Source: Megalobrama amblycephala | Lineage: Eukaryota; Chordata; Actinopteri; Cypriniformes; Xenocyprididae | Assembly: GCF_018812025.1 (NCBI RefSeq) | Contig: NC_063045.1 | Coordinates: 58,866,383 to 58,930,382 of the forward strand | DNA length: 64,000 nucleotides | Direction of reading: 5' to 3' | In this document: positions 27,520-41,431 of the stretch, one piece after another | Layout: every line of letters starts with the position of its first letter | How positions within the stretch are numbered: the first letter of the stretch is position 1 | The notes under the pieces: generated by a model | Told to the model about the DNA's origin: nothing | Databases searched by the model: none | What the model saw: only the letters and a program-made list of their open reading frames with translations | Program-made: the position numbers and the translations under genes

Positions 27520-27683
27520 GTAAGTACAGCACGGATTTAATATCAGCCGCTCTAATCACACTGTAAGCACTTACCCTGTCATCCTGTCAGACCGGCTCTG
27601 GGTAGATTGGCACCCATGTGCAGTTGTGCTTAATGAAAACCATGACGTTATTCCCGGCGAACTATATAAATGTGCTACTGTAA

Positions 27684-27935
<252 letters not shown>

Positions 27936-28018
27936 TAAATAAAAGAGACTGTTTTTTCCTTCTATTTTTTAAGGACCATTAAGATATTTTGGTATTGGGT
28001 AAAATCTTTATATATTAT

Positions 28019-28165
28019 CAAACGACAACATTTCGACCAAAAAGGTATTCGTCAGGTCAGACAAAACTTTTGTCTGACCTGACGAAGACCTTTTTGGTGG
28101 AAACGTTGTCTTTTTAATAAATTTTGAGAGCAGCAGTGGCAGTGTGCTGATTTTTGTTTTTTGAC
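28019..28165. repeat. Inverted 43-bp motif resembling a Penelope-type terminal fragment
   Basis: 28024-28066 and 28068-28110 are inverted copies (40 of 43 match) around a single central base. Each arm carries CTGACGAA.ACC, TTTTT, GGT, GAAA and GTTGTC, the order of a hammerhead-ribozyme core with short stem III. The following AATAAATTTTGAGAGCAGCA tail is of a kind I associate with fish Penelope-like elements (memory, unverified). Confidence 0.5.
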
Positions 28166-29008
28166 ATTCAAGTGTTTCTGATGATCGAGCACCTGCTCTA
28201 AGTTGCTTTGGGATGTGCACATACTACTTTCTTCAAAATAGCCACACTTGCAATGCTGGTGTCAGATTTCACACTTTAACAGGGTGAGTGGTGAAGTGAG
28301 GCTGCAGTATGAGGAACTTGGTAACACCACGTGACACCTTCTTTCAAATCTGTGGGGTGTGTGATATCACGATTTTTGATTGTGTACGATTAAAATGTCT
28401 CCACAGTCTGCTTTTGAAGAAATATTATAATATCGTGCTACAGTACACATTCTATCATTTGCAATTCTAGTGCCTCTGTCCCAATATACTGTACAGTGCG
28501 ACATACATTCACATCATATGTTAACACAGCAGCTAGAGTTCACGGGACACTAGTTATTCGCAATCACGAATGTTCATTAATTTCATGCGTTTTAAAGCCT
28601 TGCTGGTTAAACATTTTGTTCGTGTGCTGTTCTGACATGTGCTTTTCTGAGCACGCACACACACACTAAAAGTCTGTCAAACAGCATGTGAGTACTGGAA
28701 CTAAGTTATCTTTTGCCTCTTATTGCACTAATACTGTCAAATACACACAAGGTTAACATAAACAGTCGATTATGTGTGAAAGTAAACAATTGAGAGAAAG
28801 ATGCGTGTCTGTATATTAGATGTGCAGAAGTTACGCAGAAGGATGTTAAATGCCTCGGGGTACGCCACTCTAAAATGTTTGGGAAACACTGCATTACAGT
28901 AATGAGAATTGGATGTTTTAATGTGCTGAAATGTCATAAAAAAATCTTAATGGCCATAAAATTTGTATTTATTTTTTTCTTTTGATTTTGTGGTGAAATG
29001 ATTCATAT
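28166..29008. other. Intron, nothing recognised
   Basis: Short frames only, no repeat ends seen. Confidence 0.4.
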
Positions 29009-30372
29009 CAGTGTTTCCCACAGGATTTTGTGAGACTGTGGTGGGTGGACATCCGTTCCTCTAGGGGGGTCCAGGGGGCATGCCCCCCCGTAGGAAAATT
29101 TTGTACATTTTAAATTTAAATGGATAAATCTGGTACATTCTGAGAGCAAAATTAAGTGACTAGATCAATGAAGAAATTTGTTCTCTTGTAAACAATTTTG
29201 TGCTCTAAAAGTAATTTATTTATTGGTGATGGTAGGGCACATTAGTCACGTACACAACATATAGTAGGCTAAATGATCGTTCATAAGTGGTCAAACATGT
29301 AGATTATACATTTAAACCATTAAAAATATGTAGCAAAAGAGGTTACTTTTGTTGAATTAAGTTATTAGTGGGAGCCTGCATCTATACATCTGTATTTGTG
29401 GAACTAATGGTCACTCTTTGATTTGTTAAACAATCCAGAATGCACTAAACACCACTTCATTATGGAGAAAAAATAACAATAGAAATAAATAATCATAAGC
29501 TGACCAATAAATAAATAGTAAACTAGGTGAAGTAGCCTATATAATTCAGCAGCAAGAAGTATGCTAGCCTAATTCTTGAAAAAAAAAAAAAAAACTTTGC
29601 TCAGTAATTTTATAAATCCAAATGTTAATAAAAATTTTAAAATTACTATTTGTATTCTTATGAAATGAAAAAAAAAAAAACAATTTATATTAGATTTATA
29701 TGTAAAGAATTATATGTATTTATATTAATGTAAGATTAAAAGACGATATTTTAAATGTATTGTGCAACTTTTTAATGGGGCAACAAGATATGATAGATAC
29801 GACAGAACAAAATAGGTTATTAATAATCTTTCAGTGTGCAAAACCATGATATGAAACGCTTCAAAACAGCAGCAAAAAAACGCTAATGTGCATCCCGGGT
29901 GCAGAATGATGTGCTTGAAGCAATATGAAGTTACAACTCGCAGTTGCAAGATCATTTTATGCAATTCCACAGCCCTTTATCTACATAGCAAGTATTATAA
30001 TGGGAATAACATCATATTGGAGAGTTTTACCGTGCTGACGACACGCTCTTTGAGTGCTGATTGACAGCTGTAGGTAGCTGAGGGAAGACGAGTTTCTGAC
30101 CATGAACTTAACGATGCATACTCACTCACATGAAGCTATGGAATGGCTTCAGATAATTTTGAATATAGTGCACGAAAACTTAATTGGTGCTAGTCTTGGT
30201 GCGCATACTTATTTTGCTCTATGACTCCCACTTTTGCTATAAAAGAGCGCAATTATCAGACGGTTATTTAAATATCGCGACAAGCCTAATTTCCGTTTCA
30301 TTTTGAGACTGTGGCGGGACAAATTAGAATGTGGCGGGCCGCCACAGTCTAGTCAATGTATGGGAAACACTG
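29009..30372. mobile_element. hAT-like element with CAGTGTTTCCC ends
   Basis: Begins CAGTGTTTCCCACAGGATTT and ends GTATGGGAAACACTG; subterminal GAGACTGTGG / CCACAGTCT are also inverted. CAGTG...CACTG ends are typical of hAT. Only CATAT is shared by the flanks, so the target duplication has decayed. No transposase frame seen. Confidence 0.75.
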
Positions 30373-30480
30373 CATATGTGTTCTTGACATGTTTCATGAG
30401 ATTCACCCCTGTAGGAAAAAAACACTCAAAATAATCAATATGGGATTATGTAGTAATTAAGTCAAACAGATGAAATGATG

Positions 30481-30483
<3 letters not shown>

Positions 30484-30527
<44 letters not shown>
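30484..30527. repeat. (GT)n microsatellite
   Basis: About 22 uninterrupted TG units. Confidence 0.97.
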
Positions 30528-30531
<4 letters not shown>

Positions 30532-32300
30532 CATGTTTGCATGGGGTTACATACATGTCTTAGGTGTCGACATTGCTGATTGTTTATCCACCAAAGGGAG
30601 AAATAATCCAGAGAAGCTGTCGGCTGAAAATATAGACATCACAAAACACTTTTCTCCAGGGAAATTACTGCAGAATAGCTGTTGAACCAATATGTAGAGA
30701 CGTGCTCCAATGGTTTGCAATGCGCTCAGAGTGAAACCCCCTCTACGTGATCAATTTAAGACCTTTGGCCATTTTATTAGCAGTGTTTGCTAAGTCAAGC
30801 ATCTCGATTACTGTTACTCATAGTGATCTGGAGGCCTAAACCGAAGTATGAAAGCTCAGTGTTTGTTTTTGTGCTCCAGACATGAATGTCTCCCCAAATC
30901 ATCTGTTTTCCTGTAGCTCTAACAGTAGTGCATAATGCTAATAATGCCTAGGTCATGGGTTTGATTATATATATAATATTATAGAAATAGTTTTACTGTT
31001 TAATTTGAGTTGTAAATGTAATATACATGGATGCATTTCAGTAATGAGAATTGGGAGTTTTAGTATAATATTCTTTTTGCCCACTGGACCATAAAGCAGC
31101 TTTTAAAAAATCACACAGATGATCAAACCGAATAAAAAAATGCTAAAAATACAAACATGCACAAACACCACTTTCAGTTCCCTCTGAAAATGTAAAATCT
31201 AGTTTGACTGCTGCTAGATGAGCACTATCTGTCTGGTGTTCATCCGAACCCTATGAAATCCATGTCCTCTGGGTGTGTGTCTAGATTTTTATTATACCCT
31301 CCACCACATGGTCCCTGTCTATTACGCGACTCTTTAACTGCATAAAAGAGCTGTTAAATTCCTGGACGTAATGGGCTCATGTGATGGATGAGAATAGAGT
31401 ATGTGAAGACCTTACAGCGCCCGGACGCTTGTTCCTTTATAATGACAAATCCTTTGGCTGGAAGAGCACAATTAACCTCTCATTATATTCTGAGTTTGGC
31501 GCCTGTTGAGGCCGCTCATGTAGGACGTAAACTTGCAGGAAGTTCGAGAAAAAACAGTGGCATCTGAGATCTGAGCTGTGGAGCGCACTGGAATAATTCA
31601 AGCAAAAATTGTGATTTACTCACAAACATGTCGAAAAGTTATTTTCCATATCAAGGTTGTGCACTATTCAGAACGCCTTTTAAATTGCAATTCACTTCCT
31701 GGATTTGAATTAATACCAAACAGAATTGCAGTCTGAATTTGAATATTAGGAAGTAGAATTCCATAAATTAATATAATGCGTCCCCTTCCACTTTCATATA
31801 TGAAAAAGAGCAGCATGAACACTCAGCTAAACATCTCCACTTGTGTTCCACAGAAGAAATAAAGTGTTTGGAATGAGGTGAGTTTGAGCAAATGATGACA
31901 GAATCTTCATTTCTGGCTGAAATATCCCTTTAATAACGACTGAGATGATAATGACTCGAATACGCTTGCATCTACATTTCCGAAAAGCAACTCACTTTTG
32001 TGTCATATTTCCCACATAGGCGCTTCCAGCGGTGCTTTTTGCTGTAGCTCACCCTGAGCGTCAACTGTGATGCGCGTGCAGTGAATAATAAAGAGGTCGT
32101 AGCACATCATCAGCGTTTTTGTGGAGTTTTTTTGTCGTTAGAGAAGTACTTCATGACAGAAGGTGCTGATCTTTCTCAGCCGCAAGACCGTCTTCATTCA
32201 GATGTCGTGAAATCCTGCAGATGGATCGGCGGGAGCCTGAAGTTGTGCCAATTCTTGAACATATGTGAAGACTGAGTAAGAAATTAAGATGTAGGAACTA
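30528..32300. other. Intron, no gene seen
   Basis: Contains a 64-codon frame at 32081 without recognisable domains. Confidence 0.4.
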
Positions 32301-32470
32301 GATTTAAAGGGATAGTTCACTAAAAAAAAGAAAATTTTGTCATCATTTACTCACTGTCAAGTTGTTCCAAACCTGTATGAGTTTCTTTCTTCTGCTGAAC
32401 ACAAAAGAAGATGGGTAACCATACAGGGAGTCAGTGGGGTCCATCAACTGTTTGGTGACTGACATCTTGC
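32301..32470. mobile_element. Half of an AAAGGGATAGTTCAC-type MITE
   Basis: Starts AAAGGGATAGTTCACTAAAA and runs through GTTGTTCCAAACCTGTATGA to GTCAGTGGGGTCCATCAACT. Its opposite half is represented by another copy at 37300-37460. Confidence 0.75.
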
Positions 32471-32758
32471 ACAGCATTCTTGAATGAATTGCATGTCAGT
32501 CTGTTATTTTAGGGACATCGGCTTTACATTTTCATGCCTCTAAACATGACGCTGAACAAAACAAATTGTGATTGGATGCTTTACATGTCAGTCAGACGTC
32601 CTCTCGGCCGGTCCTTGGCCAGTGAAATCTGCGAATGGACTCCAGACCTTCTGCCGTCAGTCTGAAAGGTCTGACTATGTGAGACTAGACTTCACCTGAC
32701 TCCTGCAAAAGACTCTCCATTTAATCTCATTGGTTCCTGGGAAAAGCAGTTGAGATCT

Positions 32759-33530
32759 TAAAGGATTTGTTCACTTTAGAATTCAAAATTTCCTGATCAT
32801 TTACTCACCCCCATGGCATCCAAGATGTTTATGTCTTTCTTTCTTCAGTCGAAAAGAAATGAAGGATTTTGAGGAAAACATTCTAGGATTTTTCTCCATA
32901 TAGTGGACTTCACTGGGGTTCAACGGGTTGAAGGTCCAAACTGCAGTTTTAGTGCAACTTCAAAGAGCTCTACATGATCCCAGACGAGGAATACGGGTCT
33001 TATCTAGCAAAACGATTGGTCATTTTCTAAAAAAAAATTTAAATTTATATACTTTTTAACCACAAACGCTCATCTTGCACTGCTCTGCGATCCTCCACTC
33101 ATTACGTAATCACGTTGGAAAGTAGGTGGAAGTACCGATCCAGTATCTACAAAGCAAACGTGCAAAGACTCAAACGGCCTTTACAAAAAAAGATAAAACA
33201 ATGATGTTGGACAATTTTGAGTTTTTCACCCTACCTTACCTTTCACTTTCGTCATTCGTGACCTTTCCAACGTAATTACGTAATGCATGGTGCATCACAG
33301 AGCAGTGCAAGATGAGCATTTGTGGTTAAAAAGTATATAAGTTTAATTTATTTTTTTTTTTTTTTTTTTTAGAAAATGACTGACCGTTTCGCTAGATAAG
33401 ACTCTTATTCCTCATCTGGGATCATGTAGAGCTCTTTGAAGCTGCACTGAAACTGACATTTGGACCTTCAACCCGTTGGTAACTGTTGAAGTCCATTATA
33501 TGGAGAAAAATCCTGGAATTTAGATGAATA
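32759..33530. mobile_element. Large palindromic MITE, copy 1
   Basis: Left half AAGGATTTGTTCACTTTAGA ... AGTGGACTTCACTGGGGTTC; right half mirrors it (GGACCTTCAACCC, AAGTCCATTATATGGAGAAA). A second copy lies at 43504-44240. The THAP or transposase motifs seen elsewhere are absent. Confidence 0.7.
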
Positions 33531-33571
33531 ATTGTTTCATCATTCATTGGAAAGTTGTTTTAGACATTTAG

Positions 33572-35090
<1,519 letters not shown>

Positions 35091-35097
35091 AGTTACA

Positions 35098-35690
35098 CTA
35101 ATGGACAAACCCAGCAACTGGGTTGTTTTAAACCAGCCGAATGGGTTGTTTTAACCCAGCGAATAAGATGTTTTAAGCCAGCGATTGGGTTATTTTAAAC
35201 CAGCGATTGGGTTGTTTTAAACCAGCGATTGGGTTGTTTTATGTTTTAACCCTGCGATTGGGATGTTTTAACCCAGCGATTGTTGCGATTGGGATTTTTA
35301 ACCCTGCGATTGGGATGTTTTAACCCTGCGATTGGGATGTTTTAACCCAGCGATTGGGATGTTTTAACCCAGCGATTGGGATGTTTTAACCCTGCGATTT
35401 GGATGTTTTAACCCAGCGATTGGGTTGTTTTAACCCAGCTGTTGGGATGTTTTAACCCTGCGACTGGGATGTTTTAACCCTGCGATTGGGATGTTTTAAC
35501 CCAGCGATTGGGATGTTTTAACCCTGCGATTTGGATGTTTTAAACCAGCGATTAGGTTGTTTTAAACCAGCGATTGGGATGTTTTAACCCTGCGATTGGG
35601 ATGTTTTAACCCTGCGATTGGGATGTTTTAACCCTGCGATTGGGTTGTTTTAACCCAGCTGTTGGGTTAAATGTTTGCCCAACCTGTTGG
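35098..35690. repeat. 22-bp minisatellite inside a larger palindromic element
   Basis: About 26 units of TTTTAACCCAGCGATTGGGATG with variants. The end GGGTTAAATGTTTGCCCAAC (35663-35682) recurs inverted at 37270-37290 (TTGGGCAAACATTTAACCC), so the array and 36993-37290 are probably two parts of one element split by the 35723-36992 insertion. Confidence 0.85.
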
Positions 35691-36032
35691 TTGGTTTTAT
35701 TTAACTCAACTATTTTGCTTACTTAAAGGGGTACTTCACCCCTGGAAAGATGAATGTGTATTTAAAATTGGTCATTTATGTAGTAGAAATGTGAAATTAT
35801 TTTTGAATTTGGAGCTTTCTAGACTGAGAAAAGGCAGAAAATGTATTTTTGACTAATGTGGATGAAAGACAACAACTCCCAGAATGCACTTGTTTTGCTG
35901 CCCCTGCGAGGCCACGCCCAAACCACGCCTATCGGTTACAGGCGGAATTACCAGGAAAATTCAAACAACTAGGCTTGCTTTGTTACATATTAATTCTATA
36001 AATCGTGAGTTAGTTCATACATTTACAGCGAA

Positions 36033-36390
36033 ATGGTGCTAAATTGCTTTGTATGTGGATGTACACCCAAAACCAGGAAAGGACAAGTAAGTTTCCATCA
36101 TTTTCCGATTAAGTTAAAGATTTGGAGCGATGTAAACAGTGGCTGCGGGCCATCAAACACCCGAAGTTTGGAGATGACACCGTTATAGAAAACCTAAAAA
36201 AACGCAGAATATGTAGTCTCCATTTCAAGCACGAGGACTACGAACCAAATATCCTTGCAATGAAGAGAACCATTCTGAAGGACACCGCGATCGATATTCA
36301 CTTTCCCAGAGGACGAACAGCCTGGGCATCTGGTACTAAGCGTATTCGCCTAGAGGTAAGACTCGCTGATACTAGACTGATAACACAGTA
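36033..36390 (+). pseudogene. THAP zinc-finger fragment of a transposase (one frameshift)
   Basis: From ATG 36033: MVLNCFVCGCTPKTRKGQVS then FHHFP gives the first C-x2-C of a THAP C2CH zinc finger. About 10 codons on, the frame shifts by one and continues as LERCKQWLRAI, then RRICSLHF (the C..H pair of the finger) and a downstream PRGRTAW. THAP domains are DNA-binding modules at the N-terminus of P-element and Kolobok transposases. A donor-like GAG|GTAAGA at ~36355 suggests the end of a transposase exon; no catalytic part follows. Confidence 0.75.
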
Positions 36391-36810
36391 ACGTTAGCCT
36401 ATATGTAGTGTTGTAGGTAGCACATAGTAGCAGTAAAACTGCAAACTTAGCAAAGTAACGTTAGATAGACAATTACATATAAGTTGCATATAAGTTGACT
36501 GTTATCAAAGTAAAGCCACTGTTCTGTAAAACTGAGTTAGTCTATTTATCTATTTATGCTAACGTTACCACAAAAGCCTGTTGCTGTATTGGTTGAGATG
36601 ACTGCAGAGACCGATAAATTTGCGAGATGAACCACTGATGTAGTGCAGACTATAACAAAATATGTTAAGCTTAAAAATATAATTGACACCCACTTTTGAT
36701 AAAATCTTTGATCTATGTCCGTGAGTAACCTCAAACACGCATATGTATGGGCGTGGTGAAAAAATGCGGAACTACCTGCTATTACTGGCTGTAGTTTTAT
36801 GCCTCTGGCC

Positions 36811-36865
36811 AAAAAAGCCTCCGATGACGCAAAATGACGATTTTTGCGTCATCGGAGGCTTTTTT
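36811..36865. repeat. Perfect 24-bp inverted repeat
   Basis: Arms 36811-36834 (AAAAAAGCCTCCGATGACGC then AAAA) and 36842-36865, 7-base loop. It lies inside the Kolobok-like element. Confidence 0.9.
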
Positions 36866-37299
36866 ACAGAATAAAAATGCATAAATCTCTCATCTCGGGC
36901 TGATATGAAGGGGGAAAGCACGGTAATTCGAAAATACTAGTGGTATTCTACTAATACAAAGCTTAATGCTAAATCCTGAAGTAACCCTTTAATATGAACC
37001 CAAAGTATGTTGGAAATTAACATAATTAGTTAATTAATATTAACATAATAGTAATATGTTTAATAAATAAACATTTGTTTCATTAAACAAACAAAATTAA
37101 ACAAATTAAATTGCTTATTAATAAATGCTCACTTTTTGATTATTATTGTTTCCTCTAGAAATTATGTGTCTAATTTTTAATTTCCAACCTATTTTGGGTT
37201 TGTTTTAAGCCAGCTATATAGTAATTTTTAATCAATAGTTGAGTTAAAACTGTATAAAACTGCCCAGCATGTTGGGCAAACATTTAACCCATCTGCTGA

Positions 37300-37462
37300 T
37301 GATGAACCTCATTGACTTCCATAGTTTTTTTTTTTTGTTTTTTTCCTACTATAGAAGTCAATGGGGTCCATCAGTTGTACCAACATTCTTTAAAATATCT
37401 TCTTTTGTGTTCTTTTGTTGATGACAACATCTTTACTTTTGGGTGAACTATCCCTTTAAGCA
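37300..37462. mobile_element. Right half of an AAAGGGATAGTTCAC-type MITE
   Basis: Ends TTTTGGGTGAACTATCCCTT and contains GAAGTCAATGGGGTCCATCA; opposite orientation to 32301-32470. Confidence 0.75.
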
Positions 37463-38082
37463 AAACTTTCCAAGTGCTCTCCATTTACTGTGATTTCTAT
37501 CTAGGAGGAACATTGAGATATTGAAGGGAACTAATAGTGATTCATGTTTCCTATGGGTTTGTAACAAATTTGCCTTTGTCTCGTATTTCAGAATTGGCAT
37601 GTCAAAACTTAGTTTTAACAGCTTTTCCAACTTTGCATCGAACATTTCACAAATTATTATATGGCACAGCTGGCACAGCGAGGTGTTCGCTCAAACAAAT
37701 TAGCACTAAAACGCCAAGCACTAATGTATGCAGAGTACATTATTTCTGTATTTATAGCTTGTCGTCTGCAGGAACAGAATGTAAAAAAAATACAATATTC
37801 TTCCTAAAGCAATTACCATATCAAGGACAAAACCACAGTGAAAGACTGACAGCACAAAATGACAGCAGATTCAACACATCAGTGAGGAAAGAGGGTCAGC
37901 GATCGTTTGTTTTGAACGGGCTGCTCGGGTTGAGAGAACAGTATCTGCCTGCCGCGACTCAAACCCTTGACAACATTCGAGAAGGTTACACTGTCTGCGT
38001 GATAAAAGCCATCTTTTTCCTGTAACTCTGCTGTCATCATCTTGTCATCTAAATGGCTTTTGTGCTTTTCTCAAAGTCCTGA

Positions 38083-38433
<351 letters not shown>

Positions 38434-38519
38434 TAAAAAATAAATAAATCTTCAATATCAATAATGAACTTCATCATCCAGAGCTGCACTTCATGAGCAT
38501 TTCACCATTTCATTTGATA

Positions 38520-38540
38520 AAATTACGCAAATATTTTACA

Positions 38541-38626
<86 letters not shown>

Positions 38627-39240
38627 CTATTTCAGTGTTATTTTAGTGTTATTTAAATACTATTATAGCATTTATTAATATTTTGTAATTTATTAATATT
38701 TTTTAATTTTTATATTTTCAGTTGTTTTTAATTTTTAGTTTTAGTAATTCTGTTGCTTTGTCATTGTATTATTTTTTATCTTTTAAATATTTATGTATAA
38801 TTTATTTTTATTTCAGTTTTAAGCTATTGTAAAATACATTCATTACGCAAATATTTTACAAATATTTTATATATTATTTCTATTTCAGTGTTGTTTTAGT
38901 GTTATTTATATACTATTATTGAATTTATTAATATTTTAATTAACTTTTATTTTATATTTTTAGTTCATTTTTAGTTTTTAGTTTTAGTAATTTTTTTGTA
39001 ATTTCATTTTTAGTTTTAGTAATTTTGTTGTGCTTTGTCATTTTATTAGTTTTTATTTTTTAAATATTTACTTAATTTCTTTTTATTTCAGTTTTAAGCT
39101 ATTGTAAAATGCATGCATTATGAAAATATTTTCCAAATATTTTATATATATTTTTTTTTTCATAGAATACTTATATTTTATTTTATTTCAGCTTAATTTC
39201 AATGACCAAAAATTATTTTTAATAGTTTTAGCTTTAGTTA
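38520..39240. repeat. Degenerate ~300-bp tandem repeat, about 2.5 units
   Basis: ATTACGCAAATATTTTACAA begins units near 38523 and 38843, and a diverged third near 39113; each is followed by TTTCAGTGTT.TTTTAGTG and TTTTAGTTTTAGTAAT. Confidence 0.7.
38546..38625. repeat. (AT)n microsatellite, ~40 units
   Basis: Long uninterrupted TA run; the Ile-Tyr reading frame across it is an artefact. Confidence 0.97.
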
Positions 39241-39876
39241 ACTATCATAAAATACACAATAAAAGTTCAGTTTAATCTGAAGGAATTATGACAGAAATAT
39301 ATTACTATTGTATAGTAAAATAATATTTTATTAAGATTTTATGAAAAATTATTATTATTATTTTAAGTAATATCATACAACCAAGATATTTTTCATCCAT
39401 GTTGTAAATACAAATACAGTATATACAAGTTGTGTACAGTATACAAAATGCTTTAAATTAAAAAAAAATGTGGAAAATGAATTGCTATATTTTCATTTGA
39501 TTACATTTTAAAAGATTGATTTATGCTTCATTGGGCACCATTTGTGATGAAATCTTGTATTAAATCATAAAACACACAAACCAGAAAAAAATAAAATGGA
39601 AAACACTGAATTTTATAAAAAATATTATAAAAATAAGACCAATTGGGGAACTAAAAGGAAACTTATTCTCTGGAGTTTAAACAAACCTTTACAAAGGTCT
39701 AACAAAATGTTATTAAATGAATATTGTGATAAATATCAATATCAAATGATTTGGGAAAAAAAATACTTTTGGCCATGTTGCCCAGTCAATGTAATTATAG
39801 CACGGTGATCTTACACCAGGGTATTATAGTTATGCATATGTATAATCCTAATCCATGTGCATTTAATCTCTTCTAG

Positions 39877-40101
39877 ATGTTTCTGCCTTCTTCAAACCTG
39901 GAACATCAGTCACGTACACGTTTAAAGAGCCGTACGAGCTGAACAGGAACATCAGCGCGCTTTCGTCCTCCATCTACTCTGATTTAACGCTGAGAGGAGA
40001 GAATATCTCGCTGAGCTTCAGGACGAGTCAAGCGCCGGCGCTACTGCTTTACGTCAACTCGTACTACAGAGAATACCTCGCCGTCCTGCTCAATAGAAAC
40101 G
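39877..40101 (+). CDS. cntnap5: cntnap5 exon: start of last laminin G domain
   Basis: Acceptor CTCTTCTAG. Encodes DVSAFFKPGTSVTYTFKEPY, NRNISALSSSIYSDL, ENISLSFRTSQAPALLLYV and REYLAVLLNRN. SLSFRT..APALLLYV is the LamG core. Two NIS sequons. The donor G|GTCTGA is far from consensus, but it is the position that keeps frame with the next exon and the expected LLNRN-GHLDIKY continuity. 225 nt, phase 1 to phase 1. Confidence 0.93.
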
Positions 40102-41062
40102 GTCTGAAACTCTCTAATCTTCCTCTCTGGTTTGCTTCTATGCACCCTAAGCACATTCATTTGGATTAGCTTGAGTCTGGGGAATCTCTGAAGACACCTG
40201 GATGTCAGCCGCAGTAAATTACTTTGTATATTGTCTGAAATCCGCCATAAAAGAAATGGCATGTTGTGTGCCGGCGGGGGATATATTCCCTCCTGAGACT
40301 GCCATGCATTCATGACTGCGTGTAAACATGCGTCTGTGATCTTGCATGCCAGAAAAGCTGTTTTTGAGCACATGCAGGCTTTCTGTGTCTGATTCTCAGA
40401 GGGAATTTTCTCAAAAGCTTTCGTCATTTAAAAGGTTCCCAGACTTTCATCCAAAAACACCACCTGGACACAGAGACACAGTAGGGTCTTGTAGGGTTTC
40501 CTGAATCTACCAAAATATTTTGAAGAATTGAATGTGATAAGATAAACACAGCCACGAAGTAATGCACAGATAATAAATAAATAACGCGTCTTTCTTCACA
40601 AAACATACAGCGTGACCAGTGTAATACGATTAAAAGATTCTTTTGAGCCATTTCGTTTAATGATTCATGCAATAGACTTACAATAGATTTACAGAATTGA
40701 ATATGATGAGAGAAACAATCTGCCAGCCACGAAATAATGACAAAAACATACAAGATATTCTTCTATTGCATCTTCTTTGCAGTGTAGTCTGATTTATTTC
40801 TTATAATGAATCATGCAAAAAGACTGAAGCTGTGTCCTAACCGAACTTGATGCAATAAAGCTTTTTTTTTTTTTTTTATGTACATTTTTTGTCCCAAACA
40901 GACAAATATTATTGGTGCTAGAAACTTATTGCATCAGTTCTGGTTTGACCTAAACCTAAATCTGAAGCTATTTAAAATGATTTTCTTTATTGTCTCTTTC
41001 TTTTTCTAATTGTTTAAATAAAGCTGAAATACAATATAATTATTAGTTGAAAAACTTAGACT

Positions 41063-41262
41063 TAAAGGGTTAGTTCACCCAAAAATGAAAATAATGTCAT
41101 TAATTACTGACCCTCATGTCGTTCCACAACCGTAAGACATTAGTTCATCTTCAGAACACAAATTAAGATATTTTTGATGAACTCCGATGGCTCAGTGAGG
41201 CCTCCATTGACAGCAATGTCCTGAACCCCTCAAGATCCAAAAAGGTACTAACCCTTTAACTG
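41063..41262. mobile_element. AAAGGGTTAGTTCACCC-type MITE, internally deleted
   Basis: Left AAAGGGTTAGTTCACCCAAA with CTCATGTCGTTCCACAACC; right end AGGTACTAACCCTTTAA. Confidence 0.75.
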
Positions 41263-41431
41263 AAAACTAAAATTGAAATAAAAATAAATTAAAACTAAAC
41301 TAAAAAAAAGAAAACTAAGTGACAAAAGGTAAATCTGAAATGAATAAAAGTCATTTTCTTTGTTTATTTTGTTTTCTAATCATTGAAATGAAGCTGAAAT
41401 AAAATAAAATATAATTATTAGATGGATAAAT

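Larger units (their letters stand above)
35723..36992 (+). mobile_element. Kolobok-like transposon (TTAA flanks) with THAP remnant
   Basis: TTAA at 35723-35726 and 36989-36992; inner ends AGGGGTACTTC / GAAGTAACCCT are inverted. TTAA target sites plus a THAP domain are established features of the Kolobok superfamily. 1.27 kb is too short for a full transposase, so this is a deleted copy. Confidence 0.75.

Noticed and set aside
36811..36865. Rho-independent terminator
   Set aside because: Shape fits, but this is a eukaryotic intron inside a transposon; read as a transposon hairpin instead.
37537..38025. 162-codon plus-strand open frame, the longest in the window
   Set aside because: Lies wholly in an intron, lacks any recognisable domain, has no splice-site or homology support, and its composition resembles neighbouring intron.
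38493..38678. Ile-Tyr repeat protein
   Set aside because: Translation of the (AT)n microsatellite.
40041..40427. 128-codon minus-strand frame over a cntnap5 exon
   Set aside because: Antisense shadow of the laminin G exon at 39877-40101 continuing into the intron; no homology.
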